The notes: a model not told the origin generated them from the letters alone. Shown: positions 46,401 to 57,828, counted from the stretch's first letter. The stretch is DNA of 64,000 bases from Pachyseris speciosa (GCA_016490735.1 JAEMWC010000004.1:2726001-2790000), one strand, 5' to 3'. Program-made: numbers and translations.

Positions 46401-49400
46401 TAGATGGTAGGCTGGATGTTACTATTCCCACGGAGAGAATTGTTGAATTAGCGGCATTAGTTTTAAGTAACAACAACTTTGAATTTAATGGTGAAAATTA
46501 TTTACAGAAGTTGGGAACAGCTATAGGCACCAGGATGGCTCCATCATATGCGAACTTGTTTATGGACAGATTAGAGAGAAGCCTTCTTGATGGATATCAC
46601 ACGAAACCTTACACCTAGTTTAGGTTCATTGATGACATTTTTATGGTTTGGACAGCTGGAGAAGAAGAACTCAAGAACTTTTTAGAGTATCTAAATAGTG
46701 CGCATGACACTATCAAGTTTACTTGGGAGTGGTCTATAGACAGGGTAAACTTTCTTGATGTAAAGGTGATCAATAGTAATGGCATTCTAACGACAGATTT
46801 GTACGTGAAACCCACGGATAAACATCAATACCTCGACTTTAGATCTTGTCACCCGAGGGGGTGTAAGGAAGGAATTCCTTATGCCCAGGCTCTGAGACTG
46901 AGGAGAATTTGTTCGTCGGATAAGATACTCGACAACCGGGCTGCTGAATTAATTGGTTATTTAGTGGCTAGAGGGTACGATGAGAGATTTGTACGTCGAC
47001 AAATTCGAAGGGCTAAGAGGAATAACAGAAATGAAGCACTAACGCCGGCTCAAGAAAGAAAGAAAAATAACAGGATGCCGTTTGTTGTGACTTACCACCC
47101 TGGATTGCCGAATATAGGGGGAATACTTCGAGATCTGCATCCCTTATTACATATGTCTGACAGATGTAAGAAGGCCATTAAAGAATGTCCTATGGTGGCA
47201 TTTCGTCGCCCTAAAAGCCTAAAGGATTATCTTGTGAATGCTAGAATACGACCTGACAACAATAATTCTGTGCCAGGAAATTACCGTTGTTCTTCTACGC
47301 GCTGCGAAATTTGTAGAAATAAGAACTATCTGAACATCGGAAATATGTTCGTCAGCAACACCACTGGAAAATCATACAACATTAACTATAACCTAGACTG
47401 TAACAGTAGCAGTGTTATCTATTTGCTAAGTTGCAAGATTTGTGGTAAACAATATGTGGGATCAACAGTTACTAAATTTAGGCTTAGATTTAATAACCAT
47501 AGAAGTAGATTGAGGGGACATTCAAGGTTGGAACCAGGAGATAGGGCCAGCGATGATTTAATCTACAAGCACTTTTTTACAGAGGGACACAATGGTTTGG
47601 ACGATGTCTCAGTTCAAATAATTGATAAAGTTTATGGTAGTGTAGACAATTTGCTGGAGAAAGAGGGCCAATGGGCATACAGATTGAGAACAATAGCGCC
47701 AGAGGGTCTTAACGAAAGTGACTTTTTTTATTGTCAGAACCGCAGAAGTCGCGCGCGTAATTAATTTCTTGTCAGGCTCTTCTAGTGCACGCGCCTATTA
47801 TTACCGTTAGCGTTCGTGTTTGTATTGCACGCGCTTTTTGTTACCGGTATAATTGTTAGCGCTCACGTGTTTAGATTTGTAAGCCGCACTTTTATAATTG
47901 CGTGTAACGCTTGTAACAGTCATTCACCCTGAGGAAGACTGTTCTACACAGTCGAAATATAGGTGGTCCTTAAAAATGTTTTTTTCCCTTGTGTTTAGTT
48001 ATATTTGAAACGGGAAACAGGATAAATACATTTTTGATGCTTGAGATTATCATATATATATATATAGCTGGAGTTTTGAAAATAGGGCTCCTGGAGTCCT
48101 GGGGGGGGGGGGGGGGGCGTGGGCATGCTAGTCACATTAATAATTAGAAGAAGAGAAAGAAACTGTCCCTGACTTCAACTTTGCATTAAGGTCTTATCCT
48201 TACTCCCCTCCCCTCCAGTTTTATTTGTCAGTTAGTTTCCACTCTCTCTCAAAGAAAGAAACGTGCATTTGAAGTCTTCGTGCGGTCAGTTAGCTCTCAA
48301 TGACGTCGTTAGAGTTTGATTTTCCGTTTAGCCTCCTAGAGCAGAGTATTCCTTAGGACATCATTAAGTCCAGTGAGGGGAAAAGTCTTGCGAGGTGCAG
48401 TGTCTGCCTCGTCTAATATCCTGCTGTGCAGTTGTTTGCTAAACGAGTACTTTGTTTACCCGGGCGGTACTGCTGGAAAAATGCAGGGATATTGAGAGCT
48501 CTGCTTTGAGAGGTAACAAGTTTTTAGCCTCAGAAAGTAGGTGTCGGTGATCATTTCAAGGCTCAGGGAGAGAAACTGGTGTAGAATTTGGAGCATGCTA
48601 AAGACTTAGTAAAAATGCTGTGGCTAGATGGTCGTCAACAGCTCCTCGCTAACATGGACAGTAAACATCCGGGACTTCAAAGGCATGGCTGGGAATTTGT
48701 CTGCAAAAAGCGTAAGTTTGAACATTTTTTTGACTAGTTTCCGCCCTCGCAACTTTATCGATCTTAAGCTAGTGATCTGATAGTCTGAAAGTGTCATAAT
48801 GACTGGTTTCCGGTGTCAGAAGTGATCACAAAATTGAGCGATAATTTACACAAATAAAATTCGACAATAATTAGCTGTGATTCTTCGTAGCAATCACGAA
48901 TGCTCGGTTGAAAACGCTGCTAGACTTCAGCTAAATTGATGCCACTAATTCCAAAGCTAACTTTGCCATCAGAAAGAGCGTATTCTGGAGAGATTTGGCA
49001 GACTAACGCACCAAAATTCTCATGTCAGAGGTCACGTCAATTTCATGTCTAATTGCAAGACAAATAACATGTATTCTTTGTCTTCCCTTTGACAGAGACT
49101 GTAGGCTCATAACGGGCCTAAATGCAAGTCTCCCTTTTGATAAACCGAGGTATTGGTAAAGAAAGTTCTAAAACCCCTCAAATTTTCATGAACCTGGTTT
49201 TCGAAAGATCGGCTAGATATATATTTATTTATTTATTTATTTACTTATTTATTTATTTATTTATTCATTTTTGCTTTGAAACTCCTAGTATAGTTTTCCT
49301 GTTTTAGGAGTATATTGATTAAAGATTTAAAGATTAAAGACCACAGTACCAGTTTTCGATTAAGAATTTTATTGTAAGAAGTCTCAACTTACCTTAGAAT

Positions 49401-52400
49401 CGTTTTGATTTTAACGCTGAGTTAAGGTGAAGCTTTTGGTAGAGTTCAGTTAAACACCAACAACATTTATTGACAGATTAGCTCTATACACAAAGAGAAA
49501 GACCTAAATATAAAGCTTGGGAACAGAAAGGGAAGACCAAAACTAAAAGAGAGAAAAATAAGTAAGATCATAAATTACTAGTAGTACCAGCCAATTCAAA
49601 CTGTTATTTCACAATTTTCATGTATGCATGAATTATGTAAATTTTTGTGTTTACAGAGACTTGACTTTTCCATACAACTTTTTTTTGTCTCTCATCAACT
49701 ATTTCTTTTGTTTTTTTTTTTTTTTTTTTTTAAGGTAAAGTTTAAAAGTCCCAATAATGACCACCATCTGAATTTTTCTTACAACATTACTAATGCAATA
49801 AGCACACAGGGTTTGAGATAAAAAGAAAGAAAGAAAGAAACTTTATTTATACACGGTTAAGATTTAAAGCTGCCGTGTGGGAGAAATGCTGGTTTTTGAG
49901 GAAAGGGGAAAACAGGAGTACCCGGAGAAAACCCTCTTGGAGCAAAGTAGAGAACCAACAAACTCTGACGCCGAGTGTGAGATGAGTTGTCTTTAATGGT
50001 CTCTAAACAAATCTCCCCCACTTGTACCATAAGAAATATATTGGGACTTTAGGGAGAATACACATGTTGATATGGGGGCATAAAGGGTTAAATTCTTCAC
50101 TTCCAGTAGTGAATGCTGTCAAATCTCTCTTTTTAGTATAAATCTACTAGCGTTCTATCATGAATGCCGTTCTCTGATTGGCTACTCTACTCGCTATCTA
50201 TTCTGTGACAGATAGTGAGTAGCGGTTGTCAACAAAATGGCGGCCGCTTCTCTGCGTTTTTGAAGTGTTTGTGAGGAGGATTTAGATAATTTAACTGTTT
50301 AGTTTTGAACGACTAGTAGATTTATTCTAAAACAATTAGATTATTCACTCTCGATTTCTGTCGCGTGATAGCTGATTCAGGCTGTGCCCTCATCAGCTAT
50401 CATGCGATAGAAATCTCGAGCTCATAATCTAATTGTTAAATAGTATCAATAATAATAATATTAATCAAACATGAAGGCATTATATGTGACAGCTGAGGAA
50501 GTGATCAAAGTAAAGACTAATGACTAATTCCCTTGATGCTTAAACTAAATAATACTCCTATTCAGTACTGGGGAAAATTTGTGGAGGACACAGAGGAGAA
50601 TAGTATTGTGTACATTGATGCATAAATGGATTACAGTAGCACTTGGACCATTGGTGTACCATAGACGCCATACAGTTAGGGGCAACATACCGGTAGATGG
50701 TTGTGGGAAGGAACTGGTAGGGTAGTGAGTACTGTAGGTCACTGTTTTGCCCTGATGTATGTGTTATTTTGATTAATATGTTAAATACAGTTTCTGTTTA
50801 TTTTGTCCATAGTAATCCTCAAAGAAATGAGGTAAGTACTTTTCATAAATTTTGTTTTATTAGGATACAACACTCTGGAAATTTGTCGCTTAATTTTAAG
50901 CCACTTTATGAGAGTCCATTAATAACTAGTGTGTAAAAGCCAAGATTGCTAGGCATGGAATGAGACCCTCACCATCCTGCAGGAATCTGGGCACAAGTAA
51001 ACGATCAAAACAAGTCAAGTATAATTACATTTGTTACAGTGATGTATATGTGGACTAGAAAAAAGATTGGAAACAAACACACAGCAATTTTTGTTATTGA
51101 AAAACAAGCCTATTCAAATGTTGTGTGATTTTGATCTCTGAATTATAAATAAAACACAATGCAAAAATGGAGACAAATCATCACTTCTTACACTTACTGG
51201 TAATGGTGTACTCTTCTCAGAACTAATTTTGATTGAAAAATACTTGCTACTTAGGAGAATGAATTTAGTTTGAGCATGATTTTTCAGGTTATGTTTAACC
51301 TGTCAGAAGCATTAGCAAACAAAGAGGACCAAGCACTAGCAAGCAAAGGAGACAAAAATAAAGATGATAAAGCATCAGCAAACAAGGACTTTAAAGATGA
51401 TGTCAAGGTTCCTAGGGAATACAAAATGCTTTTGTCCAAAGTTGAGCAGTCCATGGGTGTCTTTTCAGAAGGTCCAGAAGGTACAGGTGATAATGATCCA
51501 AACAAATAGGGAGTTTAAGCAACAGCTATAGCAAGGGCCATGAGAATGCCTCAAGAAAACAAGATTCATGAGCAAAAACAACCACTCTGCATATGTATTT
51601 TACATTTTAGTACAATTCCTTGCCATCATCTGCTTAAAGATAACATAAAGAGACCAAATTCATGGTTTTGTTGAGAATGTGAATAAATAACACTGAATAA
51701 TAATAAATATTATTATTGTTCTTTCTTTCTGTCTACTTCAACATCATTCATACTAATTAAGTTCGTGGATAGTTCTTCCACATTTGTGGATTAATTTGCA
51801 AAAGGGTTAGACAAGCAAGAACTTACTTTCTGCAATGACATATTTGTGGCTATTACTGTCGTCATTGTGTTAGCACTCTAATATATCTTATCAACATGCC
51901 GTAGCAAACTTTTTTCTCCAGAGTCTTGGGTATGTCGTGAAAATAAAGGTGAACATGCCTGTTTGCTTGGTCATATTTGCTTGCCAATAAGCACTAATTT
52001 AATGTTTTGAAGTCAGAACATTTTCCCTGCCTATCACAGGTGGGACTTTTGTTATGTTGACAAAAAATAGAGCATCAAATTCACTCAGGGAAAAGTATCC
52101 CTGGTTTCAAAACTAAGAGAAAGTCCCCATTTTGCATTGTGACTGTGCTATGTTATAATTATGTTTTGGATGTTTGGCTTGGTCAGTTCTTTTCATCTTG
52201 TTTTAACTTACTATGTGAATTTTATTATCTTCTGCAGGTGAAGATGAAGAGAAGGCTTCAAAAAGTAAGCCCAAAACAATGGTCTTTTCAGTACAAAGAA
52301 TATTTTAGTATCTGCAATATTTATGATAGCTAATTACGGACAGTTCTGTACTGCTCAATGTTTGTTGTTTGCAAGATGGCCCTGTTTTTACCTTAGTTTG

Positions 52401-54274
52401 AAAACATATCGCATAGATATACCTAAGGGTATAAGAATTAAGAATTAAAATTTGTTGTTTTCAGTGGAAGTGCTTGATTGATGGATTGACTGAGTGACTG
52501 ACTGACTGATTGGTTGATTATTGATTCTTTTCAGCTCAACTCACCATTGAAGGAGTAGTTGTTCAAAAAGCAGACTGCCGCCCTGTACAACCAAGCGCTG
52601 ATTATTTATTATTAAAAAAGTAGGTTCAAAAGAAAGTGGTGTTTGATGTACCATGTCAACCCTTTCGTATGGTTATTCCTTCCAGTAACTAGACTTTTTC
52701 CTATAGTAATTATCATCAACATTATCATCTATTTGAAACGGTTGTCAAGTATTGTTCTTTCATTGTTCTTTATTGATGTTCATTAATTTTCTGTGATTTT
52801 TTTGTCACCTTGTCAGAATTTTAATGCTGCAGCAAGAAACACAGGATATTTTTTCAGAAAACATTATTTTTGGTGAAAAAATTTAAAATATCAAACAATT
52901 TAGTTTCTAATCACAAGCAGTTTGTATATATTAATTTGTATTCAATGTTAACAGACGAACAATTCTGAAAACCAGCACGTCAGGTCGACAGGCAATACAA
53001 GTTGACCGCGTTGTTAAGAGCTACAAACCAGTGAGCGACCATAAGATGAATGTAAGTACCACGCAAAATAAGTTGGTCAACTTTCTCCATTGGACTGGTG
53101 TGATTCCCTCTCCTTCCTTCATCATGGCTACTGGGGAAATTGTAATTATCATCATTATCATCATTGTCATAATAATTATTGGCATCTTTATTTGTATTAA
53201 CTTGTGACCATTGAGGCCTTCGAAGGGGTGGTCTGGTGTCACTTTGTTGCTTGTTTACAACTATGTCTCTCGCTTGTTTCATCAGCGAGAAATGTCACTG
53301 TCACAAAGAGAACAATGGGAATGGAAAGTGGATTGTCCTTGTCGCAATGGGAATGGAAAGTGGATTGTCCTTGTTGCAAACTGTCTTACTTTTTGTGCCA
53401 GTTTCTGTCGGCTGTCGGTGTTTTGGGAGAAGATTGTCTTCTGTTTTTGGAACCATGTCACTTGTCGCTTCTACCCCTTGGAAGGCCTCACCATCACCAC
53501 TAAATTTCCCATCTTATACTCAGTTTGGGCCACAGAAGAACAAATCACCCTTAGGCTACATTAACTTTGTGAAGTAAATATGTGAATTTTGTTTTTTAGA
53601 TTGAACATGAGAAGAAAAAGAAAGAAGAAGGCAAGAGAGCTCGTGAGGACGAGGATGTTGTGAAAGCTTTGCTGTTCAATGCATTTGAAAGGCACCAGTA
53701 CTACAATTTGAAGGACCTCATCAGTATTACAAAGCAGCCAGTGGTGAGAACTGTATATTTTTAAGGGGATGGAGTCATGGTATGCACTTACAAGTAGTGA
53801 CTAAGTGGGGGGGAATGGAACAAATGTCTTGCAATTCATTCGACTGTGAAATCATAAAAAAATTGTCGCTGTAAATTCACTAACTGACAAAATATCAACT
53901 CATTTGACCCTACATGAGCCAACTTGAGAGGTTTTTCCCATAGACATGTACAAGCTATCCATGATTTCGGTTTTAAAAACGACTATTTCGCTTTATTCCA
54001 AGTAAACGTCCTTCATAGCAGTCTTTGATTTCTGAAATATTTTCATAGTTAATTTTTATTGTGAAATTGCTCAGATATTGTGTCAACATAACAATCGTTT
54101 GTTTTCCGTTTTATCTTTTTATTGTTTCAGGCATATCTAAAAGCTATATTGAAAGAAATTGGACATTATAACACAAAGAATCCTCACAAGAACATGTGGG
54201 AGCTAAAACCAGAATACAGGCATTACAGCAGCAAGAATGATGAGGGAGGGGAGGGTGCATTACAGCAGCAATAA
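43445..54274 (+). CDS. GTF2F2: General transcription factor IIF subunit 2 (TFIIF beta, RAP30), complete, 9 exons
   Basis: Part of TFIIF, which binds RNA polymerase II and brings it to the promoter complex. Exons: 43445-43498, 43654-43730, 50813-50831, 51288-51480, 52238-52264, 52535-52619, 52955-53051, 53600-53743, 54131-54274. They total 840 nt, 279 residues, somewhat longer than the human protein (about 249); the extra length is a Lys/Asp-rich insert in exon 4 (NKEDQALASKGDKNKDDKAS). Family segments: AVWLVKVPKYLSNIW across exons 1-2, LTIEGVVVQKADCRPVQPSA (exon 6), VVKSYKPVSDHKMN (exon 7), then the C-terminal winged helix FERHQYYNLKDLISITKQPV (exon 8) and MWELKPEYRHY (exon 9). Exon 3 is 19 nt and exon 5 is 27 nt. 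All phases match. Intron 2 (7.1 kb) hosts a Penelope-like element. Poly(A) signal at 54597. Confidence 0.95.
43918..44584 (+). repeat. Upstream pseudo-LTR of the Penelope-like element
   Basis: 667 bp aligned without gaps to 47387-48053 (constant offset 3469) with six substitutions that I could count. It starts inside the endonuclease coding sequence, so the ORF at 43903-44295 is only the duplicated endonuclease end (LLSCKICGKQYVGS onward). Confidence 0.95.
44456..44496 (+). ncRNA. Hammerhead-ribozyme-like motif in upstream pseudo-LTR
   Basis: Core elements in hammerhead order: helix I strand CACC (44456-44459), CTGAGGA (44460-44466), helix II GACTG (44468-44472) with CAGTC (44480-44484), GAAA (44485-44488), a minimal helix III TA (44489-44490), TA at the expected cleavage position (44491-44492) and helix I strand GGTG (44493-44496). 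It departs from consensus by one extra A (44467) before helix II. Short helix III is known for hammerheads of Penelope-like elements. Activity is not shown. Confidence 0.5.
44607..47764 (+). pseudogene. Penelope-like polyprotein: reverse transcriptase plus GIY-YIG endonuclease, three disruptions
   Basis: Starts MAVTKEIFKLLKLQQKKVRL, then a helical N-terminal region. One frame slip near 44826 moves reading to the frame of the rest. TAG stops lie at 45062-45064 and 46616-46618. Otherwise open to 47764. Reverse-transcriptase blocks: EADKGSGVVVMDRDKYI; FYLLPKLHKKGCPGRPVISG; TIDVVGLYPHIPHEEGL (motif A); LGTAIGTRMAPSYANLFM (motif B); FRFIDDIFMVW (motif C, catalytic Asp pair), directly after the second TAG. 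The GIY-YIG domain follows a Cys-rich CSSTRCEICRNKNYL: VIYLLSCKICGKQYVGSTVTKFRLRFNNH. The second TAG sits at KPYT-stop-FRFIDD, where a single change from a Trp codon would suffice. Not functional as it stands. Confidence 0.9.
47387..48053 (+). repeat. Downstream pseudo-LTR of the Penelope-like element
   Basis: Direct repeat of 43918-44584. It includes the GIY-YIG end of the ORF (stop at 47762-47764), the 3' untranslated part and a hammerhead-like motif. Confidence 0.95.
47925..47965 (+). ncRNA. Hammerhead-ribozyme-like motif in downstream pseudo-LTR
   Basis: Same as the motif at 44456-44496 with one substitution confined to the helix II loop (TTCTACA in place of TTCTACT). All paired and core bases are unchanged. 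Confidence 0.5.
48067..49121. other. GTF2F2 intron 2, downstream of the Penelope-like element
   Basis: Contains a poly-G run (48101-48117) and otherwise unique-looking sequence. An ATG-led stretch near 48615-48710 ends in a consensus-like donor (AGCGTAAGT) and could be a stray alternative first exon, but there is no homology to support it. Confidence 0.3.
49219..49267. repeat. (TTTA)n microsatellite
   Basis: About 12 copies of TTTA with two interruptions (TTAC, TTCA). In GTF2F2 intron 2. A poly-T run at 49708-49731 and an (AAAG)n run near 49821-49840 follow within 600 bp. Confidence 0.9.
50133..50437 (+). mobile_element. Compound foldback MITE (AGTATAAATCTACTAG family), copy 2
   Basis: Same part order as 38683-38984, including the GCTATCTATTCTGTGACAGATAG hairpin region and AACAAAATGGCGGCCGCTTC. 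Ends TTAGTATAAATCTACTAG and CTCATAATCTAATTGTT. In GTF2F2 intron 2, about 375 bp before the 19-nt exon. Confidence 0.87.
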
Positions 54275-54596
54275 TGATTAGAAAGAAAGGAGAGAGTCGG
54301 GCTAGCTCATAAACCACTGCAGCAGGACTGGAATAACCACTTAATCTCAATTCTAGTGAGCGTGAAAAGAGCAGAACTTTGGATTTCAGCCAAGTGAAAA
54401 CCATCAACAGCGTGGGAAAATACCTCCGAGATTAGTTTCAGGAATTCACCGCCTAGAATTGGATCTGTAGATTCAAACACTAAGACTAGTTGACCAGAAT
54501 GACGGTTTGGATAGAGGAGAACTTTATAATTTATTTGATTTTACCCTTCCAAAGGATAATCTTACGATAACAAAGTAAAACGTCCAACTTTTTATC

Positions 54597-54602
54597 AATA
54601 AA
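54597..54602 (+). promoter_or_regulatory. Poly(A) signal of GTF2F2
   Basis: AATAAA 323 bp after the stop codon, followed by an A-run. Confidence 0.5.
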
Positions 54603-55237
54603 AAAGAATCATTTTATACCTAGTGTAACTTCATTTTAAGGTAAGCGTGTTTCCGTACATAAGCTTGTTTGTGAAGTTTGAGTGAACGACCTGCTGCGTG
54701 TCCGTTCTGTATGAGAAGACATTAGCACATTTTTATCGTCATCATGACGATAAAAGCAAGATCTTTCGAGACTGATTTCAATATTGCGAGGCGCGGGCTA
54801 GGCTATGAAGAGTGATCCCTCCAAAGTTAACTTTGGAATGCTGTCTGCTGCTTCAGTTTGCCCACCCTCTCTCGTTTATTGAAATCTTGCGTTTCTCCCT
54901 TTCGTTTCATTAATCAAGCGTCAAGATATGTTCGGTCAAGTCAGTTGTGAATTGACTAGGTATGTGATGATTGGCGTGCTTTCTTGTTCCCGTACAGAGA
55001 GAGCATTTATCAATACTGAAGGCCCGCTTCCAGGTGTCACTCTATTCAACCAGGTCATCAACTCACTTTTTAACGATGCACAGTCACTGGCAGATTTTAC
55101 AGAGCGAAAGCATTTGGTGTCGGCAATTAATGGCTTGCCATGTGCTCGAGTAAGACAGTACTGGGCATATCTTTGATGAATGAAACAAACAAAGCAGTTC
55201 CGAACAGGACGGATAACCACCCTGAACTTTTGCCATC
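54603..55237. other. Intergenic, no gene recognised
   Basis: Overlapping ORFs at 54928-55176 (+) and 54936-55220 (-) span the same bases and neither shows a known domain. A coding role cannot be supported. Confidence 0.4.
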
Positions 55238-55641
55238 TACCGTAAAAGCTCTATTAAGCCCCCCCGCCTCTCTTTTAACCCCCCCCCCCCCTTTCTAATA
55301 AGCCCCCGGTTGGAAGTCGGTTTTTGTAATGAGCACCCCCTCCCTTTTGGGACACGTGATTTTGTAATTATTCCCTCTTACGAAATACAATTTATGCTGC
55401 CCAGTTGGTTTGTTTTTAAACAAATATACAATAAAACACACAATACTGTTTCCTACTAGGTATTAAATAATACAGTTTTAATGCAGTTGTTTGAGATTTG
55501 TACAGAAACTATTTAACACGAAAACGTCGTGTTCAAAGATTAAGCCCCCCTCTCCAATAAGCCTCCCGTTAATAAGGCCTGAAAAGAAATAAGCCCCCCC
55601 CCCCCCCCCCCCCCCAGGGGCTTAATAGAGCTTTTACGGTA
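55238..55641. mobile_element. MITE of the TACCGTAAAAG family, copy 3
   Basis: Begins TACCGTAAAAGCTCTATTAA and ends with its exact inverted complement. C-runs near 55281-55291 and 55596-55615; internal CAGTTGGTTTGTTTTTAAAC. The best-preserved copy of the family in the window. Confidence 0.88.
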
Positions 55642-55689
55642 TTACTACGCGCTACATCCTGTTTTATTTAAGATACCTGGCGAACCACT

Positions 55690-55940
55690 GGAGTAGGGTA
55701 CCTTTTATTCCATATTGGTCTACGGTAGTTTGCTGATCAAGAGAGCATGCGATAGCGAATCAAACGCCTTCAAAAGTCTAAAACAGCAAGTCAGTTTGTG
55801 TACCCTGGTCTAGTTCTCTATTTATACGATGGATAATGTCTAAAAGCTGCCTGATGGTTGAACGTCCTTTAATAAAGCCATGCTGCAGAGGATAAATATT
55901 ACCAACGATGGAAGGAAAGAAGAGATCAAATACACAGCCC
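55690..55940 (-). mobile_element. Small LINE reverse transcriptase fragment
   Basis: Reads IYPLQHGFIKGRSTIRQLLD and IIHRINRELDQGTQTDLLF on the minus strand, followed after a stop by TFEGVRFAIACSL. This is the region before reverse-transcriptase motif A in CR1/RTE-type LINEs. Truncated on both sides. Confidence 0.7.
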
Positions 55941-56073
55941 TCAACAGTCTTGCACTTTGGATTTGGTGGCTCACACTTACAGTAATTGTATGACCACTTA
56001 GGCTTACCAGTCCTGTAAAAACCCACATTCTATAATAAGCGTCGTCGTGGGAAATTCTCCTTCTCAGTATAAT

Positions 56074-56361
56074 GCACATGTCATTGGCTTCCCGTGGGGT
56101 CGACCCCCGGGCTAACCAGGGGATTGTAATATCAGTCAAGCAAACTTGAGGAATTTCCCCGGGGGTCGGGGAATCTCTCATGACAAAGTCTCCTGGGTGA
56201 GGTGTCTCTCAGTTGAAAATCCCCATGACATTCTTTTCAAACTTATGAATTTCCCCACCCCCTAATCTTTGATCGTAAAACAATGTGAAGATTTTCCCCT
56301 ACCCACATATCTCCCTGGTAGGTCCGGGGGTCGACCCCACGGGGAAGCCGATAACATGTGC
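56074..56361. mobile_element. MITE with ~38-bp terminal inverted repeats
   Basis: Left end GCACATGTCATTGGCTTCCC then GTGGGGTCGACCCCCGGG. The inverted right end differs by a few bases. It lies about 400 bp upstream of profilin B. Confidence 0.82.
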
Positions 56362-56765
56362 ATAAGTGCCTGACACAACACGATAGATTTTCGAAGTCGA
56401 ATGTGAGCCGAGAGAAAATTCACGGCACTATGGAGCTACCATTTGATTTCTTTTGGGGTAAGAACTAGACGATGGTAGGAATGAGAGCAAAAATAGCTTA
56501 TTTCCGTACCAAATGCCGCAGCAACATATGACTATTCTCTGAACCTCGAAACTCTGGTAACATGTTCGCATTGAGTACCATGTTTTGCTCTTGGGGTCAA
56601 CACAGGTGCTCCACATGAGTACGAGGCTGGAACTTCGACGTCATCAAGCATGTGAACGTCAGCTTTGCGGAGACCGCCATTTCGTTTACCTGGAGCTACT
56701 TTTTCAATCTATCAACAATTTCCAGAACATAAGTTATAGAACACTATAATTTGCTTCATTCAAAG

Positions 56766-57270
56766 ATGTCCTGGCAAAGTTACGTGGATACGAACCTGTT
56801 AGGTACAGGATCTGTTCAGAAGGCAGCTATATTTGGATTAGATGGTTCACAGTGGGCTACCAGCTCCGGCTTTGAGGTAAGCAAGCCACACTTTTCAGTC
56901 CATTTGACCCATTTATACTGCAGTTGTTCGTCATCATATGCGTTATGTTATATTCCTCTTTCAGCAATATCACAAATAAAGTGTGATTTGTCAACAGGTA
57001 TCCAAGCAAGAAGCAATGGATGTCATAAAAAGCTTAAAAGATGGAAGTGTCGCGGCCAAGACCATTTCGGGAGTCAAATACATGATGCTGCGAAATGACC
57101 CAGACAAAAAAGCCGCCTACTTGAAAAAGAAAGACGAAGGTGGTTTTTGTGCCATGCTGACCAACAAGGCCCTTATTTTGGGTGGTTATGCTGAAGGTGC
57201 TGGTGGAGCTGGAAATTGCAACCAAGTCGTGGAAACCTTAGCAGAATATCTCATCAGCAGTGGGTTCTAA
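56766..57270 (+). CDS. PFN: Profilin (gene B, 2 coding exons)
   Basis: Actin-monomer-binding protein. Exons 56766-56876 and 56998-57270 join in phase 0 to give 127 residues. N-terminus [20 protein letters not shown], middle [17 protein letters not shown]-terminus [20 protein letters not shown] followed by [12 protein letters not shown]. The first exon is exactly as long as that of gene A (111 bp) and the intron falls after the same codon, so the two are paralogues sharing an ancestral intron. Gene B's intron is only 121 bp; gene A's is 2361 bp. Poly(A) signal at 57513-57518. Confidence 0.96.
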
Positions 57271-57512
57271 TTTTTCTCAACCACTTTTGTTGTCAGAACA
57301 CAAGAAAAGCTTGCACGAAACGATTTTCTTTTTGTCGCAAGATAGTACTTTGAACTTGATAATACACACAGTTCCCGCCTCGGGGTTTTGGAAGATGTTT
57401 GTGGTTGTTTAGCTACTATCTAGAAACACTGGAAGTATCTTGTGAAGGAAGCAAATTTGATTTGTGATGTTATTAAGAGTTGATAATTATTTGAATGCTT
57501 TTATTCCTAGAA

Positions 57513-57518
57513 AATAAA
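57513..57518 (+). promoter_or_regulatory. Poly(A) signal of profilin B
   Basis: AATAAA 243 bp after the stop codon. Confidence 0.45.
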
Positions 57519-57828
57519 CAAAAATAATCGTTGAGTGTTCTCTGCAACTGATTTCTATGATTAAAACCCCAGGGAAGCAGTAAAGCTGAATCACCAAATT
57601 GTTTCTGAATCACTAACTGGGACATGTCTTGGAAAACGTCCAAGAACTGGGCCAACAATGAGAATGCAATCAAGTGACTGTTCACTTAATCCATTATTCA
57701 ACCAAGCATCTGTATAGGTTGCTAACCCTCTGCTAGAATCTTTTCGCAACCACCACTGATTTCATTCAAACGCGACAAAAATGCAGGTGACTTTCTAGTT
57801 AGAAGCGCATTCAAAACAACTGAACAGC

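Larger units (their letters stand above)
43918..48053 (+). mobile_element. Penelope-like retroelement (GIY-YIG class) with pseudo-LTRs
   Basis: A 4.1-kb element in GTF2F2 intron 2, same strand as the gene. It has the classic Penelope layout: a 5' copy of the element's own 3' part (43918-44584), then a coding region, then the full 3' part (47387-48053). The coding region has a Penelope-type reverse transcriptase and a GIY-YIG endonuclease. The 3' flank is an (AT)n run (48053-48066), a likely insertion context. Confidence 0.93.

Noticed and set aside
48615..48712. ATG-led stretch ending in an AGCGTAAGT donor within GTF2F2 intron 2
   Set aside because: Could be an alternative first exon, but no homology and no compatible downstream exon beyond the known ones; noted only as a possibility.
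54928..55220. Overlapping 82- and 94-residue ORFs on opposite strands
   Set aside because: No domain, no splice or promoter support. Overlap on both strands suggests chance.
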